DNA from: Komagataeibacter sp. FNDCR2
GTDB lineage: Bacteria > Pseudomonadota > Alphaproteobacteria > Acetobacterales > Acetobacteraceae
Direction: 5' to 3'
Length of the DNA stretch: 64,000 nucleotides
Assembly: GCF_021295395.1 (NCBI RefSeq)
Contig: NZ_JAIWOU010000001.1
Coordinates: 2,927,001-2,991,000 of the forward strand
The notes beneath the pieces are model-generated. The model was not told where the DNA came from, made no database searches, and worked only from the letters and a program-made list of their open reading frames with translations. Shown in pieces: positions 1-8,360 of this stretch. The position numbers were made by a program, and so were the translations under genes. Each line of letters begins with the position of its first letter. The stretch's first letter is position 1.

Positions 1-18
1 CTGATCGGGCGGGCGTGA
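1..18 (+). CDS. C-terminal end of an upstream gene, partial
   Basis: Frame 1 reads Leu-Ile-Gly-Arg-Ala and then TGA at 16-18. The stop overlaps the ATG at 18-20 of the next gene, the usual arrangement of translationally coupled genes. Because the next gene resembles oxidase subunit IV, this is probably the end of an oxidase subunit (subunit III would be usual), but five residues cannot identify it. Confidence 0.4.
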   Translation: MIGRA

Positions 19-332
19 TGGCGCGTATCGTGGCGTGCTGGGTTCTGCTCATGCTGCTTTTTGGGGAAGAGCTGATCATGGCAAAAATCGGTTTCACCCC
101 CGGCATCTGCGCAGGCGCGGTCCTTATGGGGCTGATTATTGTATTCGGCTTCATGCGGATTGCGCAGGCACCGCCTCTGGCCGCGATATTTGCACTGGGC
201 GGCCTGTTCTGGCTGACAATATTACTGGCGCTAGGCAGTCTGGACAGCTTTACCCGAACAAATTTCGCCGTAGGCGACAGCCTGTCTTCCCGATCCCATC
301 ATGTACCAGCGTCACGGGGCGTCTCCCCCTGA
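18..332 (+). CDS. Cytochrome oxidase subunit IV-like small membrane protein
   Basis: About 104 residues with three hydrophobic segments (roughly residues 4-20, 28-46 and 52-73), followed by Leu-Asp-Ser-Phe-Thr-Arg-Thr. This matches the prokaryotic COX4 layout, in which the third helix ends in a D-x-x-T-R motif. A GTG at 15 is in frame just before the ATG at 18; I chose the ATG because it overlaps the upstream TGA. The hydrophilic tail of about 22 residues after the motif is longer than usual. It is the last gene of an operon whose other members lie outside the window. The subunit IV assignment rests on topology and the end motif only. Confidence 0.55.
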   Translation: MARIVACWVLLMLLFGEELIMAKIGFTPGICAGAVLMGLIIVFGFMRIAQAPPLAAIFALGGLFWLTILLALGSLDSFTRTNFAVGDSLSSRSHHVPASRGVSP

Positions 333-555
333 CATGGCCCGCGCATGTTTTCGAGGCCTGTTTTTCATCTTCCCCGATCAGCCGATCGCCCCGTTGATGC
401 GTTGAGACCAGATCAGGCTGGCGACCGGATATGGCGGGAACCGGCTCGGGGACCACGATCATGAAGATGCTGCGCATTCCACGGGTTTCAGGCAGGTCCG
501 ATACTTCGGCTGTACTGGCGGGTGCCGCCCAAACCTGCCGGGGTTGCGCCACGGC
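333..555. other. Intergenic region with no supported gene
   Basis: This 223-bp gap separates the oxidase-type gene from the RND pump. A 100-codon minus-strand frame crosses it but has no recognisable domain and runs antisense into both flanking genes. No clear hairpin terminator was seen. Confidence 0.4.
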
Positions 556-3500
556 ATGAATGCGATTGTCCGTCTCGCACTCGCGCGGCCCTATACATTC
601 GTGGTGATGGCCATCCTGATCGTTTTTATCGGTGTGCTGTCCGCCATCCGGACGCCGAAGGATATCTTTCCCGAAATCCGCATCCCCATCATTGCCGTGG
701 CCTGGACCTACAGCAACCTTTCACCGCAGGACATGTCGGGGCGCATCGAACTTCCGTTCCAGCGCGTCCTGACCACGACGGTGAACAATATCGAACATAT
801 CGAGGGGCAGTCGCTGACGGGGATCGGGGTTACGAAAATCTTCTTCCAGCCGGGAACCGATGTCCGCATCGCTAATGCGCAGGTTACGGCCATCGCCCAG
901 ACCATCCTCCGCCAGCTTCCCATTGGCACCACACCCCCGCTGATCCTCAATTACAGCGCCTCCACGGTGCCTATCGTCCAGCTTGCGCTGTCGGGCGCGG
1001 GCCTGAGCGAACAGCAATTGTATGATTATGGCTTCAACTTCATCCGCAACCGGCTGGTTACCGTGCCGGGGGCCGCCATTCCCTATCCCTATGGCGGCCG
1101 GGTGCGCCAGATCCAGATGGACCTTGACCCCGGGCAACTGCAATCGCGCGGCGTATCGGCGCAGGATGTAGGCAACGCGCTGACAAGCCAGACACAGATC
1201 ACGCCGGCTGGCTTCGTGAAGATTGGCGAGTACCAGTATAACTTCAGGTTGAACAATGCGCCGCTTTCCGTGGAGCTGCTGAACAGCCTGCCCGTGCGAA
1301 CGGTCAATGGCGCGGTGGTGCGCGTGCGCGATGTGGCCCATGTGCGTGATGGCTCAACGCCCCAGCAGAATGTGGTCCATGTGGACGGGCAGCGTTCCGC
1401 CCTGATGACGGTGCTGAAATCGGGCGCCACCTCCACCATCGCGATCGTGGCGGGGATCAAGGCGATGATGCCCGATGCGACGCGCGGATTGCCGAAGCAG
1501 CTCAGGCTCAAGCCCGTCAACGACCAGTCGCTGTTCGTGAAGGCCGCCGTGAACGGCGTGGTCCGCGAAGGCGCGATCGCGGCTGGCCTGACCAGCCTCA
1601 TGATCCTGCTGTTCCTGGGTTCGTGGCGGTCCACGCTTATCGTGGCCACGTCCATTCCCCTGTCGGTCCTGGGGGCAATTACGGCGCTTTCCGCGCTGGG
1701 GGAAACGCTGAATGTCATGACCTTGGGCGGTCTTGCGCTGGCCGTGGGCATCCTGGTGGATGAGGCCACGGTCACGATCGAGAATATCGAGCGTCATCTG
1801 GAAATGGGCAAGGATGTCCATGCCGCCATCATTGACGGATCGGGTGAGATCATCGTTCCGGCTTTTCTCTCGCTCATATGCATCTGCATCGTGTTCGTCC
1901 CGATGTTCTACCTGCCGGGCATCGCGGGTTTCCTGTTCGTGCCCATGGCGTTTTCGGTCATGTTCGCCATGGTGATGTCCTTTATCCTGTCACGCACGCT
2001 GGTCCCCACCATGGCCATGTTCCTGTTGCGGCCGCATGGGCAGGAAAACCAGACGGGTGGAAATCCCTTCACACATTTCCAGCAGGGGTTCGAGCGGCGT
2101 TTCGAAGCACTTCGTGCCGGTTATGGCGCGCTGCTTGCCGTCGTGCTGGACCATCGGGGCTGGTTTGTGGGCGGATTTTTCGGGTTCGCCATGCTGAGCA
2201 TGGGCCTGCTGCCTTTTCTGGGGCGCAATTTCTTCCCCCAGGTCGATGCCGGAACCCTGACACTGCACGTGCGCGGCCCGGTGGGGATGCGCATCGAGGA
2301 AACATCGGCCCTGTTCCAGCGTATCGAGAAGCGGATCCGCCAGCGCATTCCCCCAACGGAACTTGACTCGATCGCCGATAATATCGGCCTGCCCACCAGC
2401 GCCATCAACACGGCGTACAACGCCTCCGGCACGATCGGGCCGCAGGATGGCGACATTATCGTGGCGCTGAAGGAAGGCCATCGCCCCACCGGACACTACA
2501 TTCGCGTTCTCCGTGCCGAACTGCCCGGATTTTTCCCCGAAGCGACGTTTGCGTTCCTGCCATCGGACATTACCAGCCAGATCCTGAATTTCGGTGCGCC
2601 CGCGCCGATCGACATTCAGGTATCCGGTCCCAACCCGGACGAGACCCGCCAGTTCGCCCAGCGGATACTGCGCGCCATACGCCCGATCGACGGCCTGGTC
2701 GATGCCCGCATCCAGCAGCCCGGACATTACCCGGAACTGCGTTTTGATGCGGACCGCACCCGCATCAACCAGCTTGGCCTTACGGAAGGGGATGTGACCA
2801 GCAGCATCGCGACCTCAATTGCGGGCACGGTGCAGACGGCGCCGCTGTACTGGCTCGATCCCCACAGCATGGTCACCTATCCCATTGCGGTGCAGATGCC
2901 CGAATACCGGATCAGTTCGCTGGCGGATCTCATCGGGTTGCCGGTTACGGGCGTTTCGACAACCCAGCTACAGGTGCTGGGCGCGCTGGGCGCGCTGGGC
3001 ACGATTACGCGGGGCACGACTTCCCCGGTCGAGGCGCAGTACAACATCCGTTCGCTGATCGATGTGTTCGCGGCGGGGGATGGCCGTGATCTCGGCGCGA
3101 TCGCGGAGGATGTGCAAAGTGCATTGCGGCGTCTCGATCATGACCGCCCGGAGACGGTCACGGTCACGCTGCGTGGCCAGTATCAGGCCATGACGACTGC
3201 CTTTTCAGGCATGGGTTTCGGCCTGATGGGGGCGATCGTGCTGATCTACCTGCTGATTGTCATCAATTTCCAGAGCTGGACCGATCCCTGCATTGTCGTC
3301 CTTGCCCTGCCGGGCGCGCTGGCGGGCATATGCTGGATGCTGTTTGCGACACGCACGCCCCTTTCCGTTCCCGCGCTGACCGGGGCGATCATGTGCATGG
3401 GGGTGGCCACGGCGAACTCCATCCTTGTTATCAGCTTCTGCCGCGAACAGCTGGCGGAACATGGCGATACGATGCGCGCGGCCATAACGGCGGGCAGCAC

Positions 3501-3729
3501 CCGCCTGCGGCCCGTCATCATGACGGCGCTGGCCATGGTCATCGGCATGCTGCCCATGGCGCTGGGGCTGGGGGAAGGGGGAGAGCAGAACGCACCATTG
3601 GGCCGGGCGGTCATAGGGGGGCTGTTATTCGCCACCTGTGCCTCGCTGTTTTTCGTGCCTACGTTATTCGCCACGATTTATGACTGGCGCGCGCGCCATG
3701 GGGCGGATGGAGCACGCGCCCATGCCTGA
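556..3729 (+). CDS. RND-family efflux pump, inner-membrane permease
   Basis: About 1057 residues, normal for an AcrB/MexB-class proton-driven exporter. The N-terminus (MNAIVRLALARPYTF then a hydrophobic helix) and the early P-K-D-I-F-P-E segment are typical. Two repeats of one helix, a large periplasmic loop and five more helices are visible. The proton-relay helix reads G-I-L-V-D-E-A-T-V, an Asp-Glu pair where AcrB has Asp-Asp, and the later helix has A-T-A-N-S-I-L without the AcrB-type Lys. Both are seen in a branch of RND pumps. An in-frame TTG lies 12 bp upstream; ATG 556 was chosen because it gives the usual N-terminus. It overlaps the adaptor gene by 8 bp and forms an operon with the adaptor and outer-membrane factor. 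Substrate unknown. Confidence 0.9.
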   Translation: MNAIVRLALARPYTFVVMAILIVFIGVLSAIRTPKDIFPEIRIPIIAVAWTYSNLSPQDMSGRIELPFQRVLTTTVNNIEHIEGQSLTGIGVTKIFFQPGTDVRIANAQVTAIAQTILRQLPIGTTPPLILNYSASTVPIVQLALSGAGLSEQQLYDYGFNFIRNRLVTVPGAAIPYPYGGRVRQIQMDLDPGQLQSRGVSAQDVGNALTSQTQITPAGFVKIGEYQYNFRLNNAPLSVELLNSLPVRTVNGAVVRVRDVAHVRDGSTPQQNVVHVDGQRSALMTVLKSGATSTIAIVAGIKAMMPDATRGLPKQLRLKPVNDQSLFVKAAVNGVVREGAIAAGLTSLMILLFLGSWRSTLIVATSIPLSVLGAITALSALGETLNVMTLGGLALAVGILVDEATVTIENIERHLEMGKDVHAAIIDGSGEIIVPAFLSLICICIVFVPMFYLPGIAGFLFVPMAFSVMFAMVMSFILSRTLVPTMAMFLLRPHGQENQTGGNPFTHFQQGFERRFEALRAGYGALLAVVLDHRGWFVGGFFGFAMLSMGLLPFLGRNFFPQVDAGTLTLHVRGPVGMRIEETSALFQRIEKRIRQRIPPTELDSIADNIGLPTSAINTAYNASGTIGPQDGDIIVALKEGHRPTGHYIRVLRAELPGFFPEATFAFLPSDITSQILNFGAPAPIDIQVSGPNPDETRQFAQRILRAIRPIDGLVDARIQQPGHYPELRFDADRTRINQLGLTEGDVTSSIATSIAGTVQTAPLYWLDPHSMVTYPIAVQMPEYRISSLADLIGLPVTGVSTTQLQVLGALGALGTITRGTTSPVEAQYNIRSLIDVFAAGDGRDLGAIAEDVQSALRRLDHDRPETVTVTLRGQYQAMTTAFSGMGFGLMGAIVLIYLLIVINFQSWTDPCIVVLALPGALAGICWMLFATRTPLSVPALTGAIMCMGVATANSILVISFCREQLAEHGDTMRAAITAGSTRLRPVIMTALAMVIGMLPMALGLGEGGEQNAPLGRAVIGGLLFATCASLFFVPTLFATIYDWRARHGADGARAHA

Positions 3730-4894
3730 TACGCAGATATTGCCACAGGCGGCCCATAAACCGCGACTGGGGTGGATACTCCTTGGCGGGCTGTGCATCT
3801 TCGGGATCATCCTTCTGGTGGGAACGATTGTGCGCATCCATGCACGCCATCGGCTTCATGCCGTTAATCTCGCGTCCTTGGTTCCTGCCGTTACCATCGT
3901 GCATCCGGGTGGGCATGCCGTTGACACGCTGGTTCTGCCCGGTTTCCTTCAGGCATGGTACAGTGCGCCGGTCTATGCCCGGACCAGTGGCTACCTGCGG
4001 CGATGGTACGTCGATATCGGGCAGAAGGTGGACGAAGGCCAGACCCTGGCGGAAATTGATACGCCCGATGTGGATCTGCAGCTTGCCGCGGCAAAGGCGG
4101 CGCTGGGCACACGGACCGCGCAGCGTGATCTGGCGCGGATCACATCACGGCGGTGGGACCGTCTCATTGCGCAGAATGCCGTGTCCCAGCAGGAAACGGA
4201 CGAGCGCCGGGGCAACTTCGCGGCCAGCGAGGCAGCCCGCCACGAAGCGGCGGCGGATGTCGAGCGGTACGAGACACTTTCCGGATTCAAGCGCATTATT
4301 GCGCCATTTCCCGGGGTTGTGACCAGCCGCGCGACGGATATTGGCGCGCTGATCGTCGCGGGCACCGCCGCCAGCCAGCCGCTTTTTACGGTATCGGATG
4401 TAAGGCAGCTCCGGTTGTACGTGCGGGTGCCACAGGCCTATGCCGCGCGGATGCATGACGGTTTTCTGGCGCAGTTCACCGTGCCGGATTATCGTGACCG
4501 CAAGTTTGAGGCGCGTCTCCTGCATTCAGCGGATGCCGTTGATTCACAGTCGGGCACCATGCTGGTCCAGCTTGTCCATGACAATACGGACAACCTTCTC
4601 AAACCCGGGGCCTATGCGCAGGTCATCTTTACATTCCATGGGCCGGGGCCGCAGGCCCCCCCGTCCGTGCGTATTCCGGCCAGTTGCCTGCTGTTCCGAA
4701 GGGACCGGACAACCGTGGCGCTGGTGGATGACGATAATCACGTCAGGATACAGCCGGTCTCGATCCTGACGGATTTCGGTACGGAACTGGAAGTAACGGG
4801 ACTGACACCGCAAAGCCGGATCATCAACACGCCGCCGGACGACATCAGTGAGGGCGATCCGGTCAAACCCCGTGAGGATGGGCATGCGTCCTAA
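3722..4894 (+). CDS. RND efflux periplasmic adaptor (membrane fusion protein)
   Basis: About 390 residues. A single hydrophobic helix near residues 17-39 anchors it in the inner membrane. It is followed by a barrel-sandwich half (A-R-T-S-G-Y-L then D-I-G-Q-K-V-D-E-G-Q-T-L-A-E-I-D-T-P), an alpha-hairpin rich in Ala/Arg/Gln, the second lipoyl half (I-I-A-P-F-P-G-V-V-T) and a beta-barrel region. This is the HlyD/AcrA family order. ATG 3722 has GGAG about 9 bp upstream and overlaps the pump stop by 8 bp, so translation is probably coupled. It links the pump to the outer-membrane factor encoded next. Confidence 0.9.
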   Translation: MPDTQILPQAAHKPRLGWILLGGLCIFGIILLVGTIVRIHARHRLHAVNLASLVPAVTIVHPGGHAVDTLVLPGFLQAWYSAPVYARTSGYLRRWYVDIGQKVDEGQTLAEIDTPDVDLQLAAAKAALGTRTAQRDLARITSRRWDRLIAQNAVSQQETDERRGNFAASEAARHEAAADVERYETLSGFKRIIAPFPGVVTSRATDIGALIVAGTAASQPLFTVSDVRQLRLYVRVPQAYAARMHDGFLAQFTVPDYRDRKFEARLLHSADAVDSQSGTMLVQLVHDNTDNLLKPGAYAQVIFTFHGPGPQAPPSVRIPASCLLFRRDRTTVALVDDDNHVRIQPVSILTDFGTELEVTGLTPQSRIINTPPDDISEGDPVKPREDGHAS

Positions 4895-6284
4895 CTGGGG
4901 CAGGGGGGTCATGTTCCTCCTTTCCCTGCTTTGCGGATGTAACCTGGCCCCCCGTTACAGGAAACCGGCGGAGTCCGGCCTTCCCGCCACGTTCCGGGAA
5001 ACCGGGCCCTGGACCCCGGCCCGGCCAGCCGAGACCGCGCAGCGTGGCGACTGGTGGCTGGTCATGGGGGATGAAGGACTGAACCGGCTGGAGGACAGGA
5101 TTGAGCATGGCAGCCCGCAACTGGCCGCGGCCGTGGCGCGGTATGAGCAGGCCCGTGCCCTTGTCCGGCGCGCACGCGCCGACTTCTTCCCCCAGATCGA
5201 CGCCACGGCCAGCGCGCAGCGGGAACGCGCGCTGTTTCCGGCCACCGGTAATTATTATGAATACCGGGATTACGAGACGGGTGGCACCGTTTCATGGGAG
5301 CCCGACATATGGGGGCGTATCCGCAATCTGGTCGCCGCGGCGCGGGCGAATGCCCAGGCGAGCGCGGCCGATCTGGCGGGCATCCGTCTCAGCCTGGAAG
5401 GCGAACTGGGCGATGACTATTTCCAGCTATGCGGTCTTGATGCACGCATCAGCCTGCTGCAACGGACCGTGGCCGCCTATACGGCGTCCCTCGACCTGAC
5501 AACGAAGCGATTCATGGGCGGGGCCGCGAATGAACTCGATGTAGGGCGGGCGCGGACCCAGCTAAGCGCCACGCAGTCCCAACTGGAGCAGCAGATAGCG
5601 GATCGCGCGCTGGTCGAACACGCCATTGCCGTGCTGGTGGGGGAGCAGCCATCCACCTTCGCGCTGGCCCCTTCGGGCGGCCTTGCGCCCGTGCCGGCCA
5701 TTCCCGTAACGGCCCCTTCCCAACTGCTGGAACGCAGGCCGGATGTCGCGGCGGCAGAACGGCACATGGCGGCAGCGAATGCCCGGATCGGGGTGGCGCG
5801 GGCGGCCTTTTTTCCAAATATCACGCTGGGTGCGACGGGGGGGACGGAAAGTGTGACCGGCACCCTTCTGGCGGCGGGCAGCGGGGTCTGGGCACTGGGC
5901 CCGGCGCTGGCCACGCTGGCCATATTCGACGGGGGGCGGCGGTTCGCCAATCTGGCCGTCACCCATGCGGCCTATGTCGAGGCCGCCGCGAATTACCGGC
6001 AGACGGTACTGACCGCCTTTCGTGAAGTGGAGGACCAGCTTGCCCTGTTAAATCATCTGGCGGATGCGTCCGCGCGGCAGGAGGAAGCTGTCGTGGCGGC
6101 GGCGCGGACCACCTATCTGGCAACCCTCCAGTATCGGGAGGGGGCGGTGGATTACCTGCAGGTCGTTATTGCCCAGACCGCTGAATTACAGAGCCGCGAG
6201 GATCTGATCACGATCAATACGCGCCGCCTTATGGGGGGAATTGACCTTGTCCGCGCCATGGGGGGAGGCTGGCGCAACGGTTGA
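4884..6284 (+). CDS. RND efflux outer-membrane lipoprotein (NodT/OprM family)
   Basis: About 466 residues. The N-terminus has a basic start, a hydrophobic core and the lipobox L-L-C-G-C at about residues 16-20, so it is likely a lipoprotein. Next comes L-A-P-R-Y, the family signature, and two OEP repeats with long coiled helices (for example L-A-A-A-V-A-R-Y-E-Q-A-R and R-P-D-V-A-A-A-E). It would form the outer-membrane channel of the tripartite pump. ATG 4884 overlaps the adaptor gene and has a GAGG 7 bp upstream; an ATG 6 bp earlier is possible. Confidence 0.9.
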   Translation: MRPNWGRGVMFLLSLLCGCNLAPRYRKPAESGLPATFRETGPWTPARPAETAQRGDWWLVMGDEGLNRLEDRIEHGSPQLAAAVARYEQARALVRRARADFFPQIDATASAQRERALFPATGNYYEYRDYETGGTVSWEPDIWGRIRNLVAAARANAQASAADLAGIRLSLEGELGDDYFQLCGLDARISLLQRTVAAYTASLDLTTKRFMGGAANELDVGRARTQLSATQSQLEQQIADRALVEHAIAVLVGEQPSTFALAPSGGLAPVPAIPVTAPSQLLERRPDVAAAERHMAAANARIGVARAAFFPNITLGATGGTESVTGTLLAAGSGVWALGPALATLAIFDGGRRFANLAVTHAAYVEAAANYRQTVLTAFREVEDQLALLNHLADASARQEEAVVAAARTTYLATLQYREGAVDYLQVVIAQTAELQSREDLITINTRRLMGGIDLVRAMGGGWRNG

Positions 6285-6301
6285 GCCCGCCGGGCCCATG
6301 T

Positions 6302-6559
6302 TCACCGCCGCCGCCAGATGCCCGGCCGCCAGACATAGCCACGCGGGTACCACACCCAGCGTCCGGGCGCCCAGACATAGCCCCGGCGTGGTCGCGGCAC
6401 CATCTCACGGCGTGCGGGAGGAGGCGGAGGGCGCCGCACGATCACTCCGGGGGGTGGAGGCCCCACGATTACGGGAGGTTGCGCGTAAGCTTCCCCACCG
6501 GTCAGAAGGGCCGCCATGATTATCAGGACAGCCCATCCGTTCCTGTCATACATGATCAT
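6302..6559 (-). CDS. Small exported protein with Y-x-W-x-P-G-x-W repeats
   Basis: 85 residues. A signal peptide (hydrophobic core I-I-M-A-A-L-L, cleavage after A-Y-A near residue 26) is followed by a Pro/Arg-rich stretch. Two copies of Tyr-Val-Trp-x-Pro-Gly-x-Trp lie near the C-terminus. Such YXWXPGXW repeats occur in small periplasmic or surface proteins of unknown function. The start has AGGA upstream; a second in-frame ATG two codons later is also well spaced. It is convergent with the efflux operon, only 17 bp from the lipoprotein stop. Confidence 0.7.
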   Translation of the reverse strand: MIMYDRNGWAVLIIMAALLTGGEAYAQPPVIVGPPPPGVIVRRPPPPPARREMVPRPRRGYVWAPGRWVWYPRGYVWRPGIWRRR

Positions 6560-6735
6560 TGTTCCTGCACCCTTGCTGGGGGAAAATCGATCTGGACCCG
6601 TGTTGTTTTCGAGCAGGCGGACAGTCAGGAAATGGAAGAATATTTATTGAGGTAGGCCGACAGGAATGCCGGAGTTTCCGCATTATTTTGTGGATACGGG
6701 AATGAGTGTGAAATACAGCAGGGTATTTTCAACCG

Positions 6736-7035
6736 TTATTGCAACGGAGCCGCCTGTTTTGTGCGCTGTTGTCCGCTGGTGGCGGGTTCCGGGTTCTGGG
6801 GTGGGGAACCCGATGGGTATTGCTCGGGTTGTTCATGGGACTTCCTGTCCTGATGGAAAGACGGCCATGACTTTGATTCGGAACCCGTCAACCCACGTGA
6901 GGGCGGGGTGGTCGTAACCGGTTTCTCGGGCGACAGGGTGGACGGGGAGCGCGGCGTCTGCGCCATGCCTGCCGCCGGATAGCCAAAGGCCAGTACGGTC
7001 ATGCCTATGATTCCAAGACCTGCATGGTAAGACAT
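6736..7035 (-). CDS. Small exported Pro/Ser/Thr-rich protein, unknown function
   Basis: 99 residues. It begins with a clear signal sequence (M-S-Y-H-A-G-L-G-I-I-G-M-T-V-L-A-F-G) with likely cleavage after G-M-A near residue 24. The mature part is low-complexity, rich in Pro, Ser, Thr, Gln and Lys, with no domain I recognise. The start is decided by an excellent AGGAGG 6 bp before ATG at 7035-7033; the frame extends upstream to 7251 but that extension lacks such a site. The codon usage and strong ribosome-binding site support a real gene. Confidence 0.5.
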   Translation of the reverse strand: MSYHAGLGIIGMTVLAFGYPAAGMAQTPRSPSTLSPEKPVTTTPPSRGLTGSESKSWPSFHQDRKSHEQPEQYPSGSPPQNPEPATSGQQRTKQAAPLQ

Positions 7036-7216
7036 GGATGCCTCCTGATGAAGGGATATGCCGGAACGCTGTTTTTTAAGGGAAGGCTTTCGGTGCGGTC
7101 CCAACGATTTCAGGTAGGCGGAGGTTCCTGTACCCCGCATCCTTTCACTTCGATTATCCGATGGAACGGATTGTACGATCCGCAGTGGGTCGTGTCCTCT
7201 GTCTTTATGTGCAGGG

Positions 7217-7258
7217 CAATAAAAGTTTTTGGTCGTAAAAATATTCACCAAAAACTTC
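7217..7258. repeat. Short inverted-repeat element, minimal copy
   Basis: The arms AAGTTTTTGG (7223-7232) and CCAAAAACTT (7248-7257) form a 10-bp hairpin with a 15-nt loop. The left end CAATAAAAGTTTTTGG (7217-7232) recurs exactly at 12713-12728, and TTCACCA recurs near both right ends. It could also act as a terminator for the DeoR-type gene ending at 7303 on the minus strand. Confidence 0.6.
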
Positions 7259-7302
7259 TCATATTTAAAAAGTGTTCCCGGGTGGAATTTCAGGTTGGCC
7301 CG

Positions 7303-8136
7303 TCAACAGCACGCATGATCACCACAGACTTCAAGCGTGGCCCCGGCGGCAACCAGCTTTTCACGAATGGCGGGTTCAAGCTGGGTATCGGTCAGGACGA
7401 GATCAAAATCATCCATCCCCCCCAGACGGTACACCCCCCCCGTCTGGAACTTGGAACTGTCCGCCAGCAATATGGTCCGGTCGGATATTTCCATGAGTAC
7501 CCGCTTGATTTTGACAACATCGGGATTGTTCTGGAACGCGGTGGTGCCATGGATGACGGATGTGGACAGGAACATGGTGTCGGCATGGAGTCCACGCGCC
7601 GCCTGTTCGCATATCAGCCCGAAAAAGGCATTGCGGGGCCGGTTGTAATCTCCCCCCAGGCAGATCAGGCGCAGGTCGGAATACGGGGTAAGGGCCGTAA
7701 TCACGCCCATGGCGTTGGTGATGATGGTAAGGGGCGCCAGTGCGGGCAGCAGGGGGAGCATTTCGGCAACCGTGGTGGAATCATCCAACACCAGAACCTG
7801 TTCCGGCCGGATCAGGGATATGGCGTGCGTAATGATGGTCTGCTTGCTGTCGGTCGCCCGCGCCTTGCGGTAGGTGACGGTCTTGCGGGTGGCGGTGCGG
7901 TCACGCAGGGTGATGCCGCCGTGCAGTTTCTCGATCAACCCCTGCCGCGCCAGTGCGTTGGCGTCGCGGTGGATGGTCATGCGGCTGACGGCGAACCGCG
8001 CCGCCAGGTCATCGATCGTGGCGTTTCCCGTTTCAAACAGAAGGTCAAGAATACGCTGCTGGCGGCCAGCATTATCCCGGCGGCGGGGGGAAGGAGAGGA
8101 GTGGCGGGAAAGGGCCGGGGCCAGGTCATCGGTCAT
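7303..8136 (-). CDS. DeoR/GlpR-family transcriptional regulator, first of two
   Basis: 277 residues from ATG 8136, or 300 if the upstream start at 8205 is used; neither has a clear Shine-Dalgarno site. The N-terminal winged HTH (Q-Q-R-I-L-D-L-L, then V-S-R-M-T-I-H-R-D near residues 40-65) is DeoR-like. The C-terminal sugar-phosphate sensor contains D-D-S-T-T-V, I-T-N-A-M-G and L-L-A-D-S-S-K-F, the GlpR/DeoR pattern for binding phosphorylated ligands. It is divergent from the EryA-like kinase across a 224-bp AT-rich region with two palindromes. It is therefore the likely repressor of the tetritol operon, responding to a sugar or polyol phosphate. A paralogue is encoded inside the operon. Confidence 0.85.
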   Translation of the reverse strand: MTDDLAPALSRHSSPSPRRRDNAGRQQRILDLLFETGNATIDDLAARFAVSRMTIHRDANALARQGLIEKLHGGITLRDRTATRKTVTYRKARATDSKQTIITHAISLIRPEQVLVLDDSTTVAEMLPLLPALAPLTIITNAMGVITALTPYSDLRLICLGGDYNRPRNAFFGLICEQAARGLHADTMFLSTSVIHGTTAFQNNPDVVKIKRVLMEISDRTILLADSSKFQTGGVYRLGGMDDFDLVLTDTQLEPAIREKLVAAGATLEVCGDHACC

Positions 8137-8269
8137 GCGGGAAAGCGATCTTTGCCATAAGGAAGGGATGGATCCCGTGTGAAAATACCATTCACCCGAC
8201 CACATGCAATGTGTGTGTCAGGTTTATGCGGTCATTCAGGCGTGATGCGATCCGGTTCCCTCTCTCACG

Positions 8270-8287
8270 ATCACATATTTATGTGAT
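8270..8287. promoter_or_regulatory. Palindromic operator candidate upstream of the kinase
   Basis: Arms ATCACATA and TATGTGAT (8 bp each, central TT) lie in the divergent region between the DeoR-type gene and the EryA-like kinase. The size and symmetry suit a repressor dimer site. Assignment to either DeoR protein is inference. Confidence 0.5.
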
Positions 8288-8291
8288 ATAT

Positions 8292-8310
8292 ATAACATTT
8301 ATTATGTTAT
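8292..8310. promoter_or_regulatory. Second palindrome in the divergent region
   Basis: Arms ATAACAT (8292-8298) and ATGTTAT (8304-8310) are separated by 5 bp and lie 5 bp after the first palindrome. The area is very AT-rich compared with the genes, which also fits a promoter for the operon starting at 8361. Confidence 0.4.
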
Positions 8311-8360
8311 TTATTGCCGCCTGAATCCGTTGCCATCTGCTGGATATCGGGAGGTCAAGG

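Noticed and set aside
250-552. 100-codon minus-strand frame before the RND pump
   Set aside because: It overlaps the oxidase-type gene and has no signal, domain or ribosome-binding site.
7024-8160. 378-codon plus-strand frame over the first DeoR-type gene
   Set aside because: The minus strand encodes a full DeoR protein with HTH and sensor motifs; the plus frame has no family features.
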